Shown here piece by piece: positions 1 through 11,639 of a stretch of DNA of 64,000 nucleotides. Under the pieces are notes generated by a model. It was not told the origin of the DNA, did not search any database, and saw only the letters and a program-made list of their open reading frames with translations. This stretch comes from Pseudopyrenochaeta lycopersici (taxonomy: Eukaryota > Ascomycota > Dothideomycetes > Pleosporales > Pseudopyrenochaetaceae): positions 1-64,000 of the forward strand of contig NHZP01000082.1 of NCBI GenBank assembly GCA_003313425.1, written 5' to 3'. Position 1 is the stretch's first letter, and every line of letters begins with the position of its first letter. Both the position numbers and the translations under genes were made by a program.

Positions 1-949
1 CCTCTTCTCTACGGCTACAACATACTACTGAAACGGGTCGGGGCTACCTTCTGATTTCGGTTCCGGCCCGAACGGAACTTTACTATTCCTTACTACTCCC
101 AAATTCCGTCCCTGACGGCGCCGGAACTCCTCCTACCTGCACCTAACGTCTACCTACTGTCCGCCCACTCTCTACCTTCTTTACCTTGCTTCTGCAACCC
201 TTTCTTGCCTCCATCCTTGCTGCCCTCTCCACCCTACCTTACTTACCCCTGTTTTTTATATCGCTTTGTTGCCCGTAACTTCCGCCCCTGCTGGGGCCGG
301 AACTTACCCTACCTTTTACGCCTCCCCTTCTATTACACCCTACGGGTTTCCTCTGCCCTTCGGGTTCGGGTACCCCTTCTCTCCCCTCTTTCCCCTCCTT
401 TCTTCTTATGACACCTTACGGGCCCAAACCCCATCCCTCTGTTACGCTCCGCGTTCTGCACCGGACGGGTTACCTCTCCCCTGGGATTCTTATACGGGCA
501 TTCCCCTCCTCTCCTTTAAATCTCTTTCCCTCCTTTCATTCAACTCTTCAAATCTCTCTCCCTCCCTTATTTAACTACTCCATACAATCCTTGTACGGAC
601 GTCCAACTTCTCCTGTAAATTCTTATACGGGCATCCCACTTCTCTCTGCAATCCTTGTACGAACATCTACCTTCTCCCCTAAATCCTTGTACGGGCTTCC
701 CTCTACTCCCCTGCAAATTCTTGTACGGGTGTTTACGTCTTCCCTGGATTATTGTACGGGCATTAACCCAAACTCTTATCAAATAACTATCAAAAACACT
801 CCTTACACCCTTACAAACCCTGTACTGCTACTGCCTATTACGTTATACTGTACTGTTTTGAAAATGTCACTCCGGATCCCACTGGGGTCTCATGCCACTC
901 ACGTGACCCTAACCCTTCAAACACCCAACAATCCTCCCAATAATCCAAC
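1..949. other. CT-rich flank downstream of the helicase gene
   Basis: Roughly balanced GC, strongly pyrimidine-biased on the top strand. Open frames across it are low-complexity Ser/Pro/Leu readings with no domain, so I do not call a gene. Degenerate tacggg-type words recur from about 340 onward and become regular at 485-765. It lies 3' of the helicase gene, which is transcribed toward this end. Together with the helicase identity this suggests the chromosome end is to the left, but no TTAGGG array is visible. Confidence 0.5.
485..765. repeat. degenerate ~32-bp minisatellite
   Basis: A core of the form ttgtacgggcat recurs near 490, 593, 626, 657, 689, 723 and 754. Spacing from 593 onward is 31-34 bp, and each core is followed by a CT-rich spacer. 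Units have drifted by substitutions, mostly in the spacer. Confidence 0.6.
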
Positions 950-3900
950 TCAACTTGTTCCCTTCAATCCCTCCCATCGCTTCCTCCCGCTCCCCCATTG
1001 CACGATCGCCCGGAATGTCCCCCCAACAACCTCGTCCTCGTCCTCCTCGTCCTCCTCGTCCTCCTCAAACCCCAACCCCCGCAACCCATCCTCTTTTATC
1101 GCCCCGTGAAAAAACTCCGGAACCTTAAACACCTCCCGCATTAACGCCACTACCAATGTCTTCATCAACACGCCCTCGTACTGACATCTCCCTGCCTTTT
1201 TTCTGTACCCCCCATCCATGATATCCATCTCAAAACTCCTGCATAACGCCTGCGGCAATTTACAATCATAACAACATGAAAACTTAACATAAATCCAATC
1301 CTTCTGGAACCTCTCGCACCCTTCTCGCGCGTTCTCCGCCTGCTCGTGAACGCAATCCTCCAACTCATGTCCCCTTCCATCTTCCCCCACGCCCGGCACA
1401 ACTGACACCCTACCCGCCACTTCCTCCATCAACTCCACCAATGCCTCCACCTCTGCTGCTTCTCTGCACTGCCGCTCCATCTCTTGCTCCGCCAACCATT
1501 TCCGCCCCTGCCCTGCTGCTCAAACTCCATCTTTTCTGCTGTCACCCACTCCTCTTCCTGCGCCCTCCCTACCCCCTGGCCTCGCGCAACGTTGACACCG
1601 CTCCTCATCCTCCTCGCACTCCCACCGCGTGTCCACCCCATCCACTCCATCCGCCCCATCCATCGCCTGGTCAATCACCTTCCGCATACACCCCTCTCCC
1701 GCAATCAAATCCTGCATCTCTGCCTCCACGTCCTTGCCAAACTTACCATACACCCTCCCTTGTCGTGTTTTCCGATACCCTCGCATGATGATTGCCTCAC
1801 TCGGCTTACCATCACGCCCTGCCCGGCCACTTTCTTGTGCGTAATGCCGCATCTTGCGGATTGTGCCTATGTGAACTACCGCGCGGATCGTCGGCGCATC
1901 GATCCTAACCCTAAACGCGTTGGTCGCTGTGAACACCTGCTGTTGTCCACTGGTTAATTGTTTGACAATCTCCTTCTTCTCTTCGATACTGCCAACTTCC
2001 CGATGGTAACAAACGGCCCCTAACTTCTTGGCCATGTCTTTTGTTCGCTTCACTAAACCGCAATACACAACAACCTGGCCGGGCAACGGGTACTTATTCT
2101 TCAAATCCTCCACCAAATGCTGGACTGCTTGCTGCTCGTCGGCTGTGTCGTACGCATGTACTCGATATCGGATGTTCTTACGCGTCGTCTGTCCGCGGAA
2201 CCACTGGCACTGCCTCTTGGACGGTAATCCCATCACGTCGATGAACTGCTGCTCTTCGCTGGGCCGCAATGTCGCCGTTAAATACACCATCTGTGTCTCC
2301 ACTCGAACCAAACTTCTCAACTTCAACATCCGGCTACGGAAACCGTCCAACGAATCTAATACGGCATGACACTCGTCCACCACAATCCGATCCAAACGTC
2401 CTATCAACCGCTGTCGGGTGATGTAATCGCCAAACATCTCGCCCACCGCTGCCTCGGGCGTTACAAACATGACTTGCGCGGACTCGTGCGGCCGTCGACT
2501 GTTCCATTCTGCACTGACAATGCCCAACTGCTCGCACCGCTCTTTCATGTCGAACCGCAATGCAACCAACGGAACAATCACGATCGTCACCCCGGTGGAC
2601 ACCGACGCTGGCAACATGAACAACACGCTCTTGCCGGCCCCTGTGCCCATGATGGCTACTACTGGGCTCTTGTGCTGCATAATCGCTTGGATGGCTGGCC
2701 TTTGGACGCTGCGGAATTCGGCCTGGTCCCCCAACAAATTCTTCAACTCGGCGTCTACGTCCACCAACCGCATCATCTTCCACCGACGGTATTCTTCCTC
2801 TACTGCTTCTTTACGGGCTGCTGCTGCCTGCGTGCCTTTCCGCGGTTTCATCGACATGGTGGACGGAATCTGCAAAAACGCATGCCACTCCATGCTGGCC
2901 AAACGTAACCCGACCCTCTTCGCCTCGACGCTGAACATGGCCTCCGTGACGGGTCGTCCGTATATGCCGCCGGCCATGCGGCTGCCGTGACCTGTCTGGA
3001 TGTCGAAAAACTCATCTTCGTTTTCTGAACCGTCACTGTCCTCGTCGGCGTCTAAAAATGCCTTGACCGCGGCCCGGTTGTGAATGTATCGACGGTACAT
3101 CGCCTTGGTGCCATGTCTCCACGCCTGCACATTTAACTTGACACCCATATGCGGCAACGATGCTTTCTGCATCGCGTGCTTGACCCGGTTGGTGTTCCAC
3201 AACTCTATGGGGCGCTGCTGGTCGTCTGGTTGCTCTGTATCGTCACCCGACTCGGCCCCCTCTTCCCACGAATCCTGGCTCGCTCGACCGACGCTGCGGC
3301 ATCTGCTGTCTCTCTTTGCGCTCTTGCTGCGGCACTGGACGCTCTCGGCACCGCGTCTTCTTTTCCTCTCGGGTTTCTGCCAACCCTGCTCCGGCTGGGG
3401 CTCCCACATATATGCGCTCGTGTCTACCGCCTTGCCACGAACCGCCCCCTCGATCTGGTGCCAAAACGGGCTGGCGAACCACAAATAATAAACGACTAAT
3501 TCGCCTACTTCGCGTGGTAAATATCGGTGGATTACTTTACCGTTGCCTGACTGTCCGATATTCTTGTGATATTTGGTAACAAACACTACCAACCCATCTT
3601 CGATAAAAATTCCTCGACTGTCACCATTCGCGCTATTTTTGTATTTGACCGTCACCAACTCCGTCGCCCGCGCTGGTGCACCTCCTGTCATATGGACTAA
3701 CGCTGCCAACTTGTGTCGGGCTTCTTTCATGGCTTGCCCGTATGCCTGTATGCGGTCCCGTAACCACACCACGCTTCCACCTCTGGGTAACGCCGCCCGT
3801 GTCACCTCAACGTCGATAAAACTATTTTGTATGGCCTTTTCCTTCTGTACCCGCTGCGCTAACCACTGCTTGGGATCATCTACGCTTGTGGCATTTTTGT

Positions 3901-5707
3901 TGCGCGGGTCTTCCATGAAACTCCACCCAACCCGCTGCTCGGCTGCATTGTCGACCAACCTTGCCCAATCGATGACTGGCAACGCCGTTGTGTCTTTGGC
4001 TATCGCGCCCTCGTCGTCTATCTGCAACAACATTAAATCCCTTACAATCTGTTGTCGTGTGCTGGCCATTGTGCCGTGGATCATCGACCGCATTTGCGGC
4101 ATGCTGAACCGGATGTTACGGTACAACAACGTATCGCCGTTCCAATCGACCACTCCCTCTGCGTTCGTGTTGTACCGGATGTGGAATCCAAATGCCTTCA
4201 ACCGCTGTATATAATCAATGGGCGTTGGCTTGCCATTGTAATCGGTCAACGTCATAAACCGCTGGGCCATCTCCTGCACCAAATGGAAATGGCTTGGTGC
4301 CATGGCTTTTGCATCTTCTGCTCCCCAACCCTCGGCCATTAACTTGCCTACTTCTTGCTGCCGCAACTGGGTCGACTTGTACAACACCAACATGCGTGAT
4401 GTGTTGACGATGGCGGCCTGCTTGGGCGTGTATACCAACGGGCTCAACCAACCGTCCTCGGCGCTGATCCCCAACACGGCCATACCACTGATCAACGCGC
4501 TCGTGTACTCACTGTCGCCCAAAAAATGGTCCAACAATGCTAACATGAACTGCAACACATGGCCCTCTAATTCCTCCTCCTGCGTCTCGTCCAACCTCTC
4601 CTCGTCGCCCTCGCCGTCCGACTCCATCTCCTCAAACCAATCCTCCTCCTGGTCCCGCCCTACGATCATCTTGATCTTTTGCAACCACATATCCTGCCTG
4701 CCACTGATGTGATACGGCGGTCTCTTTCCTTCCACCTCCACGTCGTCGTTGCGGCTGCTGACAACGGGCAACTCGTGGGTCCGCCAAATGTATGAAATAA
4801 TCTCCAACCACCAATTGCTGTACCTGACCATTGTTTTTCCTGTTTGCTGCGCATTGAACGGCTTCTCGTTGCCCTTGCCACCAAACTCTCGCCGATTGAT
4901 GTACATCATGGCTGGTAACCCGACCACACTTGCCTTGGACGCCTGCTGTGCCCGCCACATGACCATGCGTGCTGCCCAACATACCTCGTACAATGCGCGC
5001 TCCTTGGTCGTGGGCTTTGTCGCCATTGTTAACAACCAATCACGCTTCAACCCTTTCAAATGTCGGGCCCAACCCGCTCGATCCAACCACTTGCTAAAAT
5101 CGTACCGGTCGTCGTTGGCTTGGATGGTGGAATTCTTCTTCTCTTCCAACTCCTCTAACTGGGCTGTGGCCTGGACCAACGACTCCTCAATCGCCCGGCT
5201 TACGTCCACGTCCGCGTCGCCTGTGTGCTGGGCCTCTGTGGCTGCGCTGACCTCAAACAATCGGCCCATCTTACTGGTGTTTTGGAACTTTTGGCATGAC
5301 ACGGTTGCCCACATGGTTCGCGTGCCTGACGGACGCCCTGGCTTCGGCCGACTGTCCCCCTTCCAACCATGCTCTTGTCGACAATGCTCTTGGATACGTT
5401 TGATGCTACGATTAACGTACGGGCACTGCTGGCAACGCAATCCGTCGTGGTACACCGGCAAATGGGGCAACGGGCTGGACTCTGGGCTGGGGTAAACAAC
5501 CTCGTCTTGGGTCATGGCCCATTGTTGCAATGATGCCTCTGCCTGTACTACCTCGACGATTTCCCAACGTGTCCTGCGAACATATTCCTGATGCTTGGTG
5601 TCTAAATGGGTCTTCAACTGGGATTTAATAACACCCTGTTGGTGGCTCTTGCATACGGCGATGCGCTGTGCTGGCAAATACTCAAAAATGCTGGTAAACT
5701 GCTCCAT
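950..5707 (-). CDS. OrsD zinc-finger / RecQ-like DNA helicase (telomere-linked helicase type), one in-frame stop near the C-terminus
   Basis: Likely a nuclear ATP-dependent DNA helicase of the RecQ-like family found near fungal telomeres. ATG at 5707 opens an OrsD-type N-terminus with two zinc-finger-like segments (C19...H34...H39, then CxxC...H near residue 95) and the VSCQKFQ strand near 160. A helical stretch near 290-320 and a 670-925 region resemble a tyrosine recombinase (see findings). The motor follows: Walker A GTGAGKS near 1023, DECH near 1110, LTATL, motif V near 1265 and QESGRAGRDG near 1290. Motif V reads AFRVRID instead of the family AFGxGID. An in-frame TGA lies at 1520-1522, and the same frame continues to 950 with a Glu-rich segment, CCYDC and an acidic tail. 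A 57-bp in-frame intron (GTAGGG...GAGCAG) or a compensating frameshift pair between G-runs would remove the stop. Confidence 0.85.
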
Positions 5708-5960
5708 TGTATTAATCTACATAGACAATATATACTCTATAAAATTGCCCTTTCTCTTCCTTATATGGTTGCAATCCTCGCGGTCGTTCTAACGGAAATT
5801 ACTGTACTTCAATGAACTTTCTTTTTGTGATGCCTTGTCTATCACGCTGTCGGACTCTCCCCCGGGCACTTTGTATGGTGTCTCGAAACCCTAATCTTGG
5901 CATTGTTACTCAACTCAAACGCGCACGGCCTACCCTAACAACCACGAAAACCATTACACT
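5708..5960 (-). promoter_or_regulatory. probable promoter of the helicase gene
   Basis: About 250 bp of unRIPped sequence upstream of the helicase ATG. A TATA-like stretch (tatagagtatatatt on the minus strand, about 5728-5742) lies roughly 20-35 bp from the ATG. No other element is recognised. Confidence 0.35.
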
Positions 5961-6049
5961 TTTCATTAAATATCTCACGACATACTTGTCCAATCGTCAT
6001 GAAAGTTGGTTCAATCAACGCAACGGAGTTAGATGCATTAGACTGTGAA

Positions 6050-6190
6050 GTTGCAGCGCAATCCACGCAAGTTCAGACCTTAATCCCATTGATATTATCG
6101 ACCTTAGGGATTAAGGCCCCAACTGCTAGGGTTTTTCAGGGGATTAACCCCAAAAACGACCTTAATCCCTTCGGTCTTTGCTGTTAGCTA
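6050..6190. repeat. short inverted repeats at the edge of the minisatellite
   Basis: agggattaagg at about 6104-6114 is answered by ccttaatccct at about 6160-6170, with gggattaacccc between. The symmetry could be the end of a small inverted-repeat element or a hairpin; I see no target duplication. Confidence 0.4.
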
Positions 6191-7140
6191 ATCCCTACTA
6201 TCCTTCCTCCTCTATACTATATTATATTACTTTACTCTTCTAACTCTTAACTCTATAAAACTACTTACTAAATTCCTACTATCTTTCCTTCTCTATCAAA
6301 GCGGTTAGCGAATCCCTCTTATCTTTCTCTTTTTATACTACATTATATTACTTTACTCTCTTCCTTCTTAACTCTATAAAACTACTTACTAAATTCCTGC
6401 TATCTTTCTCTCTCTATACTATATTATATTACTTTACTCTCCTAACTCTTAACTCTATAATAGTACTTCGTAAATCCCTACTATCTTTCTCTATTAAAAC
6501 TATATTATATTGCTTTACTCTCCTAACTCTTAACTCTATAATAGTAGTTAGTAAATCCTTACTATCTTTCTCTTATAATACTATATTATATTACTTTACT
6601 CTCCTCTTTCTTATCCCTATAAAACTACTTAGTAAATCTCTACTATCTTTCTCTCTTAATACTATATTATATTACTTTACTCTACTCTTTCTTACCTCTA
6701 TAAAAGCGGTTAATAAATCCTTACTATCCTTTCCTCTCTATACTATATTATATTCCTTTACTCTTCTAACTCTTAACTAAATAATAGCTGTTAGTAAAAC
6801 CTTACTATCTTTACTCTCTTAACCCTTAACTAAATACTACTACTTACTAAAACCTTACTATCTATCTCTCTTAATACTTTATGCTACTACTTTACTCTTA
6901 TTTTTTAATACTAATTAATCCTACTTACTAGAACTTTACTATCTATTTACTAAAATACTAATACTTTATTTTACTCTCTTTTAACTCTATAAAACTACTT
7001 ACTAAACTCTACTATTTATTTCTCTCTATACTTTATCTTATTACTTAACTCTTTTCTTTCTTAACTCTATAATACTACTTACTAGAACTTTCTTATCTCT
7101 CTATACTATATTTTATTACTTTACTTTCTTTTTTTTTATA
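6190..7140. repeat. ~81-bp AT-rich minisatellite
   Basis: The core actatattatattactttac recurs near 6212, 6334, 6415, 6497, 6577, 6655 and 6739, i.e. every 80-84 bp except the first interval of about 1.5 units. The rest of each unit is aactcttaactctataa, then a three-way choice of ctactt / gcggtt / agtagt, then aatcctactatct. Copies decay rightward until the period is lost near 7140. Composition fits RIP of the array. Confidence 0.75.
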
Positions 7141-7640
7141 AAACTAGTTTCTACTTACGCCTTTACTACTTACTATATACTTTAATTATTCTTTTAAACT
7201 TTAAAACTATTCTTACTATTCTATTCTTTTTAAATTCTTTACCTTCTTCTAATATCTTAGATTAAATTACTTTACTTACTTCTTTATTTTTTCTATTTAA
7301 ACTACTTACCTATTCTCTACTTTTCTTCTAATATCTTATGTTAATTAACTTTACTTTCTTTTTTCTTCCTCTTCTTTAAACTAATTACCTATTCCTTACT
7401 CTTTTTTTTTAATATTTTAAATTAAATTACTTTACTTTCTTCTTTAAAAATATAATATAACTATTTTATAGCTTTTATTTACTCTAAAATACTAATTATA
7501 TAATATTTTATTTTATTATAAATACTATATAAATCTTATCTATTTCCTTCTTTCCTTTTCTAAGATACTATATATAATAGTAGCTACTCCTTTACTAGTA
7601 ATATACTTAAAAATCCGCCTATCTTAATATACTTCTCCTA
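7140..7640. other. AT-rich RIPped spacer, no gene seen
   Basis: Very AT-rich with almost no CpA or TpG. No frame or repeat of regular period recognised. It contains or abuts the 3' end of the degraded helicase on its right side. Confidence 0.5.
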
Positions 7641-7974
7641 TCTATCTACTTAGCTCTTTCTTACTATCTACCTGCCCTTAATATCCTACCTCTTAAAGCC
7701 TACTATCTTAAATTCCTCTACTTACCTCTAGCCTTACTTTTACCTCTACTGCTGCTTATAGCCTATATAGTACTGCTATTGCTACGTTTAGCTATACGCA
7801 ATCTACCTACCTCTTACCCTACTCTCTACTGCAGAGACGCTCTAGTAGTCCGCACTTCTAGTACGTTTAAACCTCTCTACTGTATTGTACCCTCTTCTGC
7901 AGCTCCTCTATCTCCTGTAACCTCTCCTGCCTAAGTCGCGGACACTGCCACAGACTATGTACTACCGCCTCGCG

Positions 7975-8110
7975 CTCTCTCTGCTTAATCTCCTGCTCGG
8001 CCTACTGCTTAGCCTGCTGCTTAGTCTGCTACTTAGTCTACTGCTTAGCCTGCCGCTTAGCCTACTGCTTAGCTTGCTGCTTAGTCTGTTGCTCTACCTC
8101 TTCCTCTACT
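7975..8110 (-). repeat. Lys/Gln-rich coding repeat in the degraded helicase
   Basis: Tandem 12-15 bp words of the form ctgcttagcctact. On the minus strand they read as alternating Ala-Lys-Gln-Gln with some Gln codons turned to TAG. It forms part of the C-terminal charged tail ahead of the HSLWQC segment. Confidence 0.65.
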
Positions 8111-10614
8111 TACTACCCTGCCTTATACTCCTCCTTCTCCTCCTTCTCCTCCTCCTCCTCCTCCTCCTCCTACTGTACTACCGCCTTACTCTCCTCCCTC
8201 CTAAATACTTTATATAATATACCCTAGCAGTATAGACACGTCGTCTGCGATAGCTTATTAAGCTTCGCCTGTACTACCTACTCCTGCCTCGCCTGTACTT
8301 GCTCCTCGTCCTGCTACTGTTTCTGCTCTCTATACTTCTGCTCCTTATAGTTATTACAGAACGCTATCTCTACGCCTTCTGCTGCCCTGTTAGCTGCGCC
8401 GCCTACTCCTGTATCTGCTCTTACCTATAGCTGTCTGTAAGATAATCGCCTACTATCTATATACTAACTTATTACTACTCTTTAAGAGCCTACTATACTA
8501 ATAAACGCGTCTATTACCTCGCTATCGTTTATTAGTTACTGCTCCTTAGCCTCTGCCTCTGCCTCTGCCTCTGCCTTAGCCTTCTGCTACTACTGTCCTT
8601 ACACTACTAGAATTACTGCCTTGCCTACCCCTTACGCTCGCCTACTCTCCTGCACGAAATTAACTATCTCTTACAGCCTCTCTACATGTAGCGTAAAGAG
8701 TACTTGCGTGATATCTACTCCTACTCTAAGCGCTAACGTGCACGTAATTAGCCCTCCTAACTGCCTCTACCTCTCTAGTACCTCTGCGCGCTTAGGTATG
8801 CCTGCGTAGTACACTACGCAGCCTAGCTGCCCTGCTAGCTGCTTATACAGCGCCTTGCTGCGACAGTATACAACCCCTTTTACTCTTACTACCTCTCGTC
8901 CTCCTGCTACCTCTGCTACCTGCGCGCTACTAAGTAACCTTACCTTATCTATTAGCCTGCGCGCGAGCTCTATAGCTGTCTCTTATAGCTCTACCTTACG
9001 CCTGCAGCGAAATACTATGTACTGCGTCCTACGTTACTGCGTTGTCTCTGCGCGGATAATTATTACTCTGCGCATTAATATTACCTCCTGTAGCTGCCTC
9101 TCTTGCGACAGCAGTAGCATAGCTATAAGTAGTACCTGCTAGTATAGTAGTAGCTAAAGATCCTTTAGCCTCTACAGCTTTATCTGCTATAAGTCTGCTG
9201 TAATAATAACATGCAACTTATTAACTACTACCTGCTGTAGCACTCTCTGCTGTGTAAGTAAGCTAGCGTATAAGAGAAACTGCCTGCTGCTACTCCCTAC
9301 GTAATTAGCGCTAACTACTATAATAGTAGCTAGCGTCTAGCGGTTCTGATAGTCGCCCTTAATCCCTGCCTTCTACTTAGCTACCTTAATACCTGCCTGC
9401 CTAAGCTGTATAAGCATATCCTAGATTAGTGCGAAATATAGTATAACAAAGATTATAATACTACCTATCTCTGCCTTCTGTTCTGCCTGCTGCTGCTTAA
9501 GTACTGCTAGAGTAAATGCGAGTAGCGTCTTACCTCCGCCTGTTAGTAGTACTACTACTAAGCAGACTAAGCCCTCATACAACAGCCTGTAGTGCGATCT
9601 CCTATATAGCTAACTTATACTTAACTAGATAATTAGCTGAGAGACAGAGCACCTGTTGAATAGCGTCCTCGAGCCCTCTCCTCTCCTTATTGCCCTTGCC
9701 TTAAGCAGATACTACTGCTACAGCCGCAGGACCCTCCTTACCTACCCTCGCCCTCTTCTGCCTGCGGCTGTGCTCGCTACTATCCTGCGCCTGCTTAGTA
9801 ACGCCTCCCCCCTGTTTCTGCTTTAATACCTGCTTCTCCTACTACTTTTCTGCCCCTGCCCCTGCCTCTGTAAAGCTAAGAAACGCGTGCTACGTACAGC
9901 TTAGCGTGCGGAACACGTTAATTGACTGCGCGCTGAGCCCCTGCACTAGATTAGCCTGCACAGCGTACGCTACTATACTAATTGCTGTTGTCTGCCTATT
10001 CTGTAGCTTGAGCGGATCCTCGCTATTATCCTCGCTGCCTGCCTCTACCTCCTCTGTTATCTTACCTTAAGCTATTGCCGCGCGATAGCTAGCAGTAAAC
10101 CGCTCGCCTACTACCTCCCTCCCAATCCCTACAGTAGTATGGAAGTAGTTCTGCGTCGTTAACCGCGTGCCCAGCTAGGCTGCTAACTCAGCCGCTATTA
10201 CACGCGTTAATTATTCTGTTTCCTATAGGCCCTGCTTATTAGCCTAGAGGTAGTTAGTCGTGTGCGCTGATGCCTGCTTCCCTAGCCCGCTGAGTAGCAT
10301 TGCCCGCAGTAGCCGTGCGTAGAGCAGGTACGCCGCAATTAGCTGCCCTACCACCTCTGGCAAGAAGCGCGCGACTACCTTTAGCTAGTCCTACTGCGCC
10401 TGCGTCTTGTAGTAGCGCGTTACTAGCGTCACCTGCCTATTAATTACGTAGAGATTACAGTCCTAGAGCACCCTATTGCGCCACTGAACTGATAGCAGCT
10501 TAGGCCCGCGCGCTAGCTGGCCGCATATAATATGGACAGCGAGGCAGAGCAGGTTAAGAAAGCGATTAATCTAGCGTAGGTGCTGCTGTACCCTGCGTAC
10601 ATTCTACTGTACTA

Positions 10615-10770
10615 GCTGCTGGTTGCCCTGCTAGTTACCCTGCTGGTTGCACTGCTAGTTGCCCTACTAGTTGTCCTGCTGCTCGTCCTGCTGCTCGTCC
10701 TGCTGCTCGTCCTGCTGCTCGTCCTGCTGCTCGTCCTGCTGCTCGTCCTGCTGCTTGTCCTACTACCTAT
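10615..10770 (-). repeat. 12-bp tandem repeat coding Asp-Glu-Gln-Gln
   Basis: The unit ctgctgctcgtc repeats perfectly about seven times around 10674-10755, with degraded copies to the left. The minus-strand reading is DEQQ, in frame with the recombinase-like region (codon low coordinate at 10685, same phase as 9965). CAG codons inside are intact although neighbouring CAGs became TAG. Confidence 0.75.
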
Positions 10771-11603
10771 CTACACCTCCTCTCCGCTTATATAAGCGCT
10801 GTGCTACTAGTAGAGTTAATAGCTGCTGTAGCATCTCCTGCTTACCCTCCTAGAGAAGTCCTACTAATAGAAACAAGAGCCCGCGCTGTACTATAGTTAC
10901 GTCGTCCTAGATTATAGTAAGATTAATACCTTAATACCTACTACCTACCTCCTAATCCTAGAGTACCTGCTCCTACAGTATCTTAGCTGTATTAGCTACA
11001 ATCCCCTGCGCTATCGCGCGGAATCGCCCTAGTTTAACTAGCCTGCCCTTAATAAAGAACGTCTGTCAGTCTACTAACTACTACATACTACCTGCGATGC
11101 TACCTAGCGTGCGCAGCGAGATAAACTTAGCGTACGCTAGTAGGCTTAGCATTATGCTTATTAGGCTGTGCGAGCCGTCTACGAGGTGCCTAGCTCGCTT
11201 CTGCAGTAGTACCTGCGTCTCTATAGCGCCTTGATTACTGCGCTGCGCAGAGGGCAGGAAGGCCTCAGCTGCTATTACCCTTACGCAGTACACAAGCGAG
11301 CTAAGCAGTGTTGAATACTCTGCTGCCCTACGCAGCCGCAGCGTCTCTAGATTAATACCTAGCACGGTAAGAAAGTATATAACGCCGCTCTTAAACAGCT
11401 AGTGGATAACCTCCTAGCAGATTAGCTCCTTAAACGGGCGCAGCACGTACTTCCGCTGATCTTAAGCTACCTGGCTGTCGCTGCTATCCTGGTGGTACGA
11501 GAGAAGCTTCTAGAGCCTCCTAGCTGCTAGCCTCTGCCTACTATGCTAGGGGAATAGGCGGGCGATATGCTGCAGTCCGTGCTCTGCCTCTGCCTCGGCC
11601 TCG

Positions 11604-11605
<2 letters not shown>

Positions 11606-11635
<30 letters not shown>
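11606..11635 (-). repeat. (CAG)10 polyglutamine tract
   Basis: Ten uninterrupted CTG on the plus strand, CAG in the helicase reading frame, next to Glu-rich codons. A second triplet tract at 12386-12412 reads as serine (AGC) in the same frame. Confidence 0.75.

Positions 11636-11639
<4 letters not shown>

Noticed and set aside
408..1109. Plus-strand frame of 233 codons
   Set aside because: Low-complexity Ser/Pro/Leu reading of a CT-rich flank, overlapping the helicase C-terminus on the other strand.
1900..1916. A telomere-like cctaaccctaaa string
   Set aside because: It is the helicase motif V codons after two CpA to TpA changes, in the middle of a coding frame, and not a repeat array.
6190..7140. 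CRISPR-like array
   Set aside because: The whole unit repeats, there are no unique spacers, and the genome is fungal.
7957..8217. Leu-rich frame resembling membrane helices
   Set aside because: It is the antisense of the Lys/Gln-rich repeat in the degraded helicase.
10671..10853. Cys/Ser repeat peptide CCSSCCSS
   Set aside because: Antisense reading of the DEQQ coding array.
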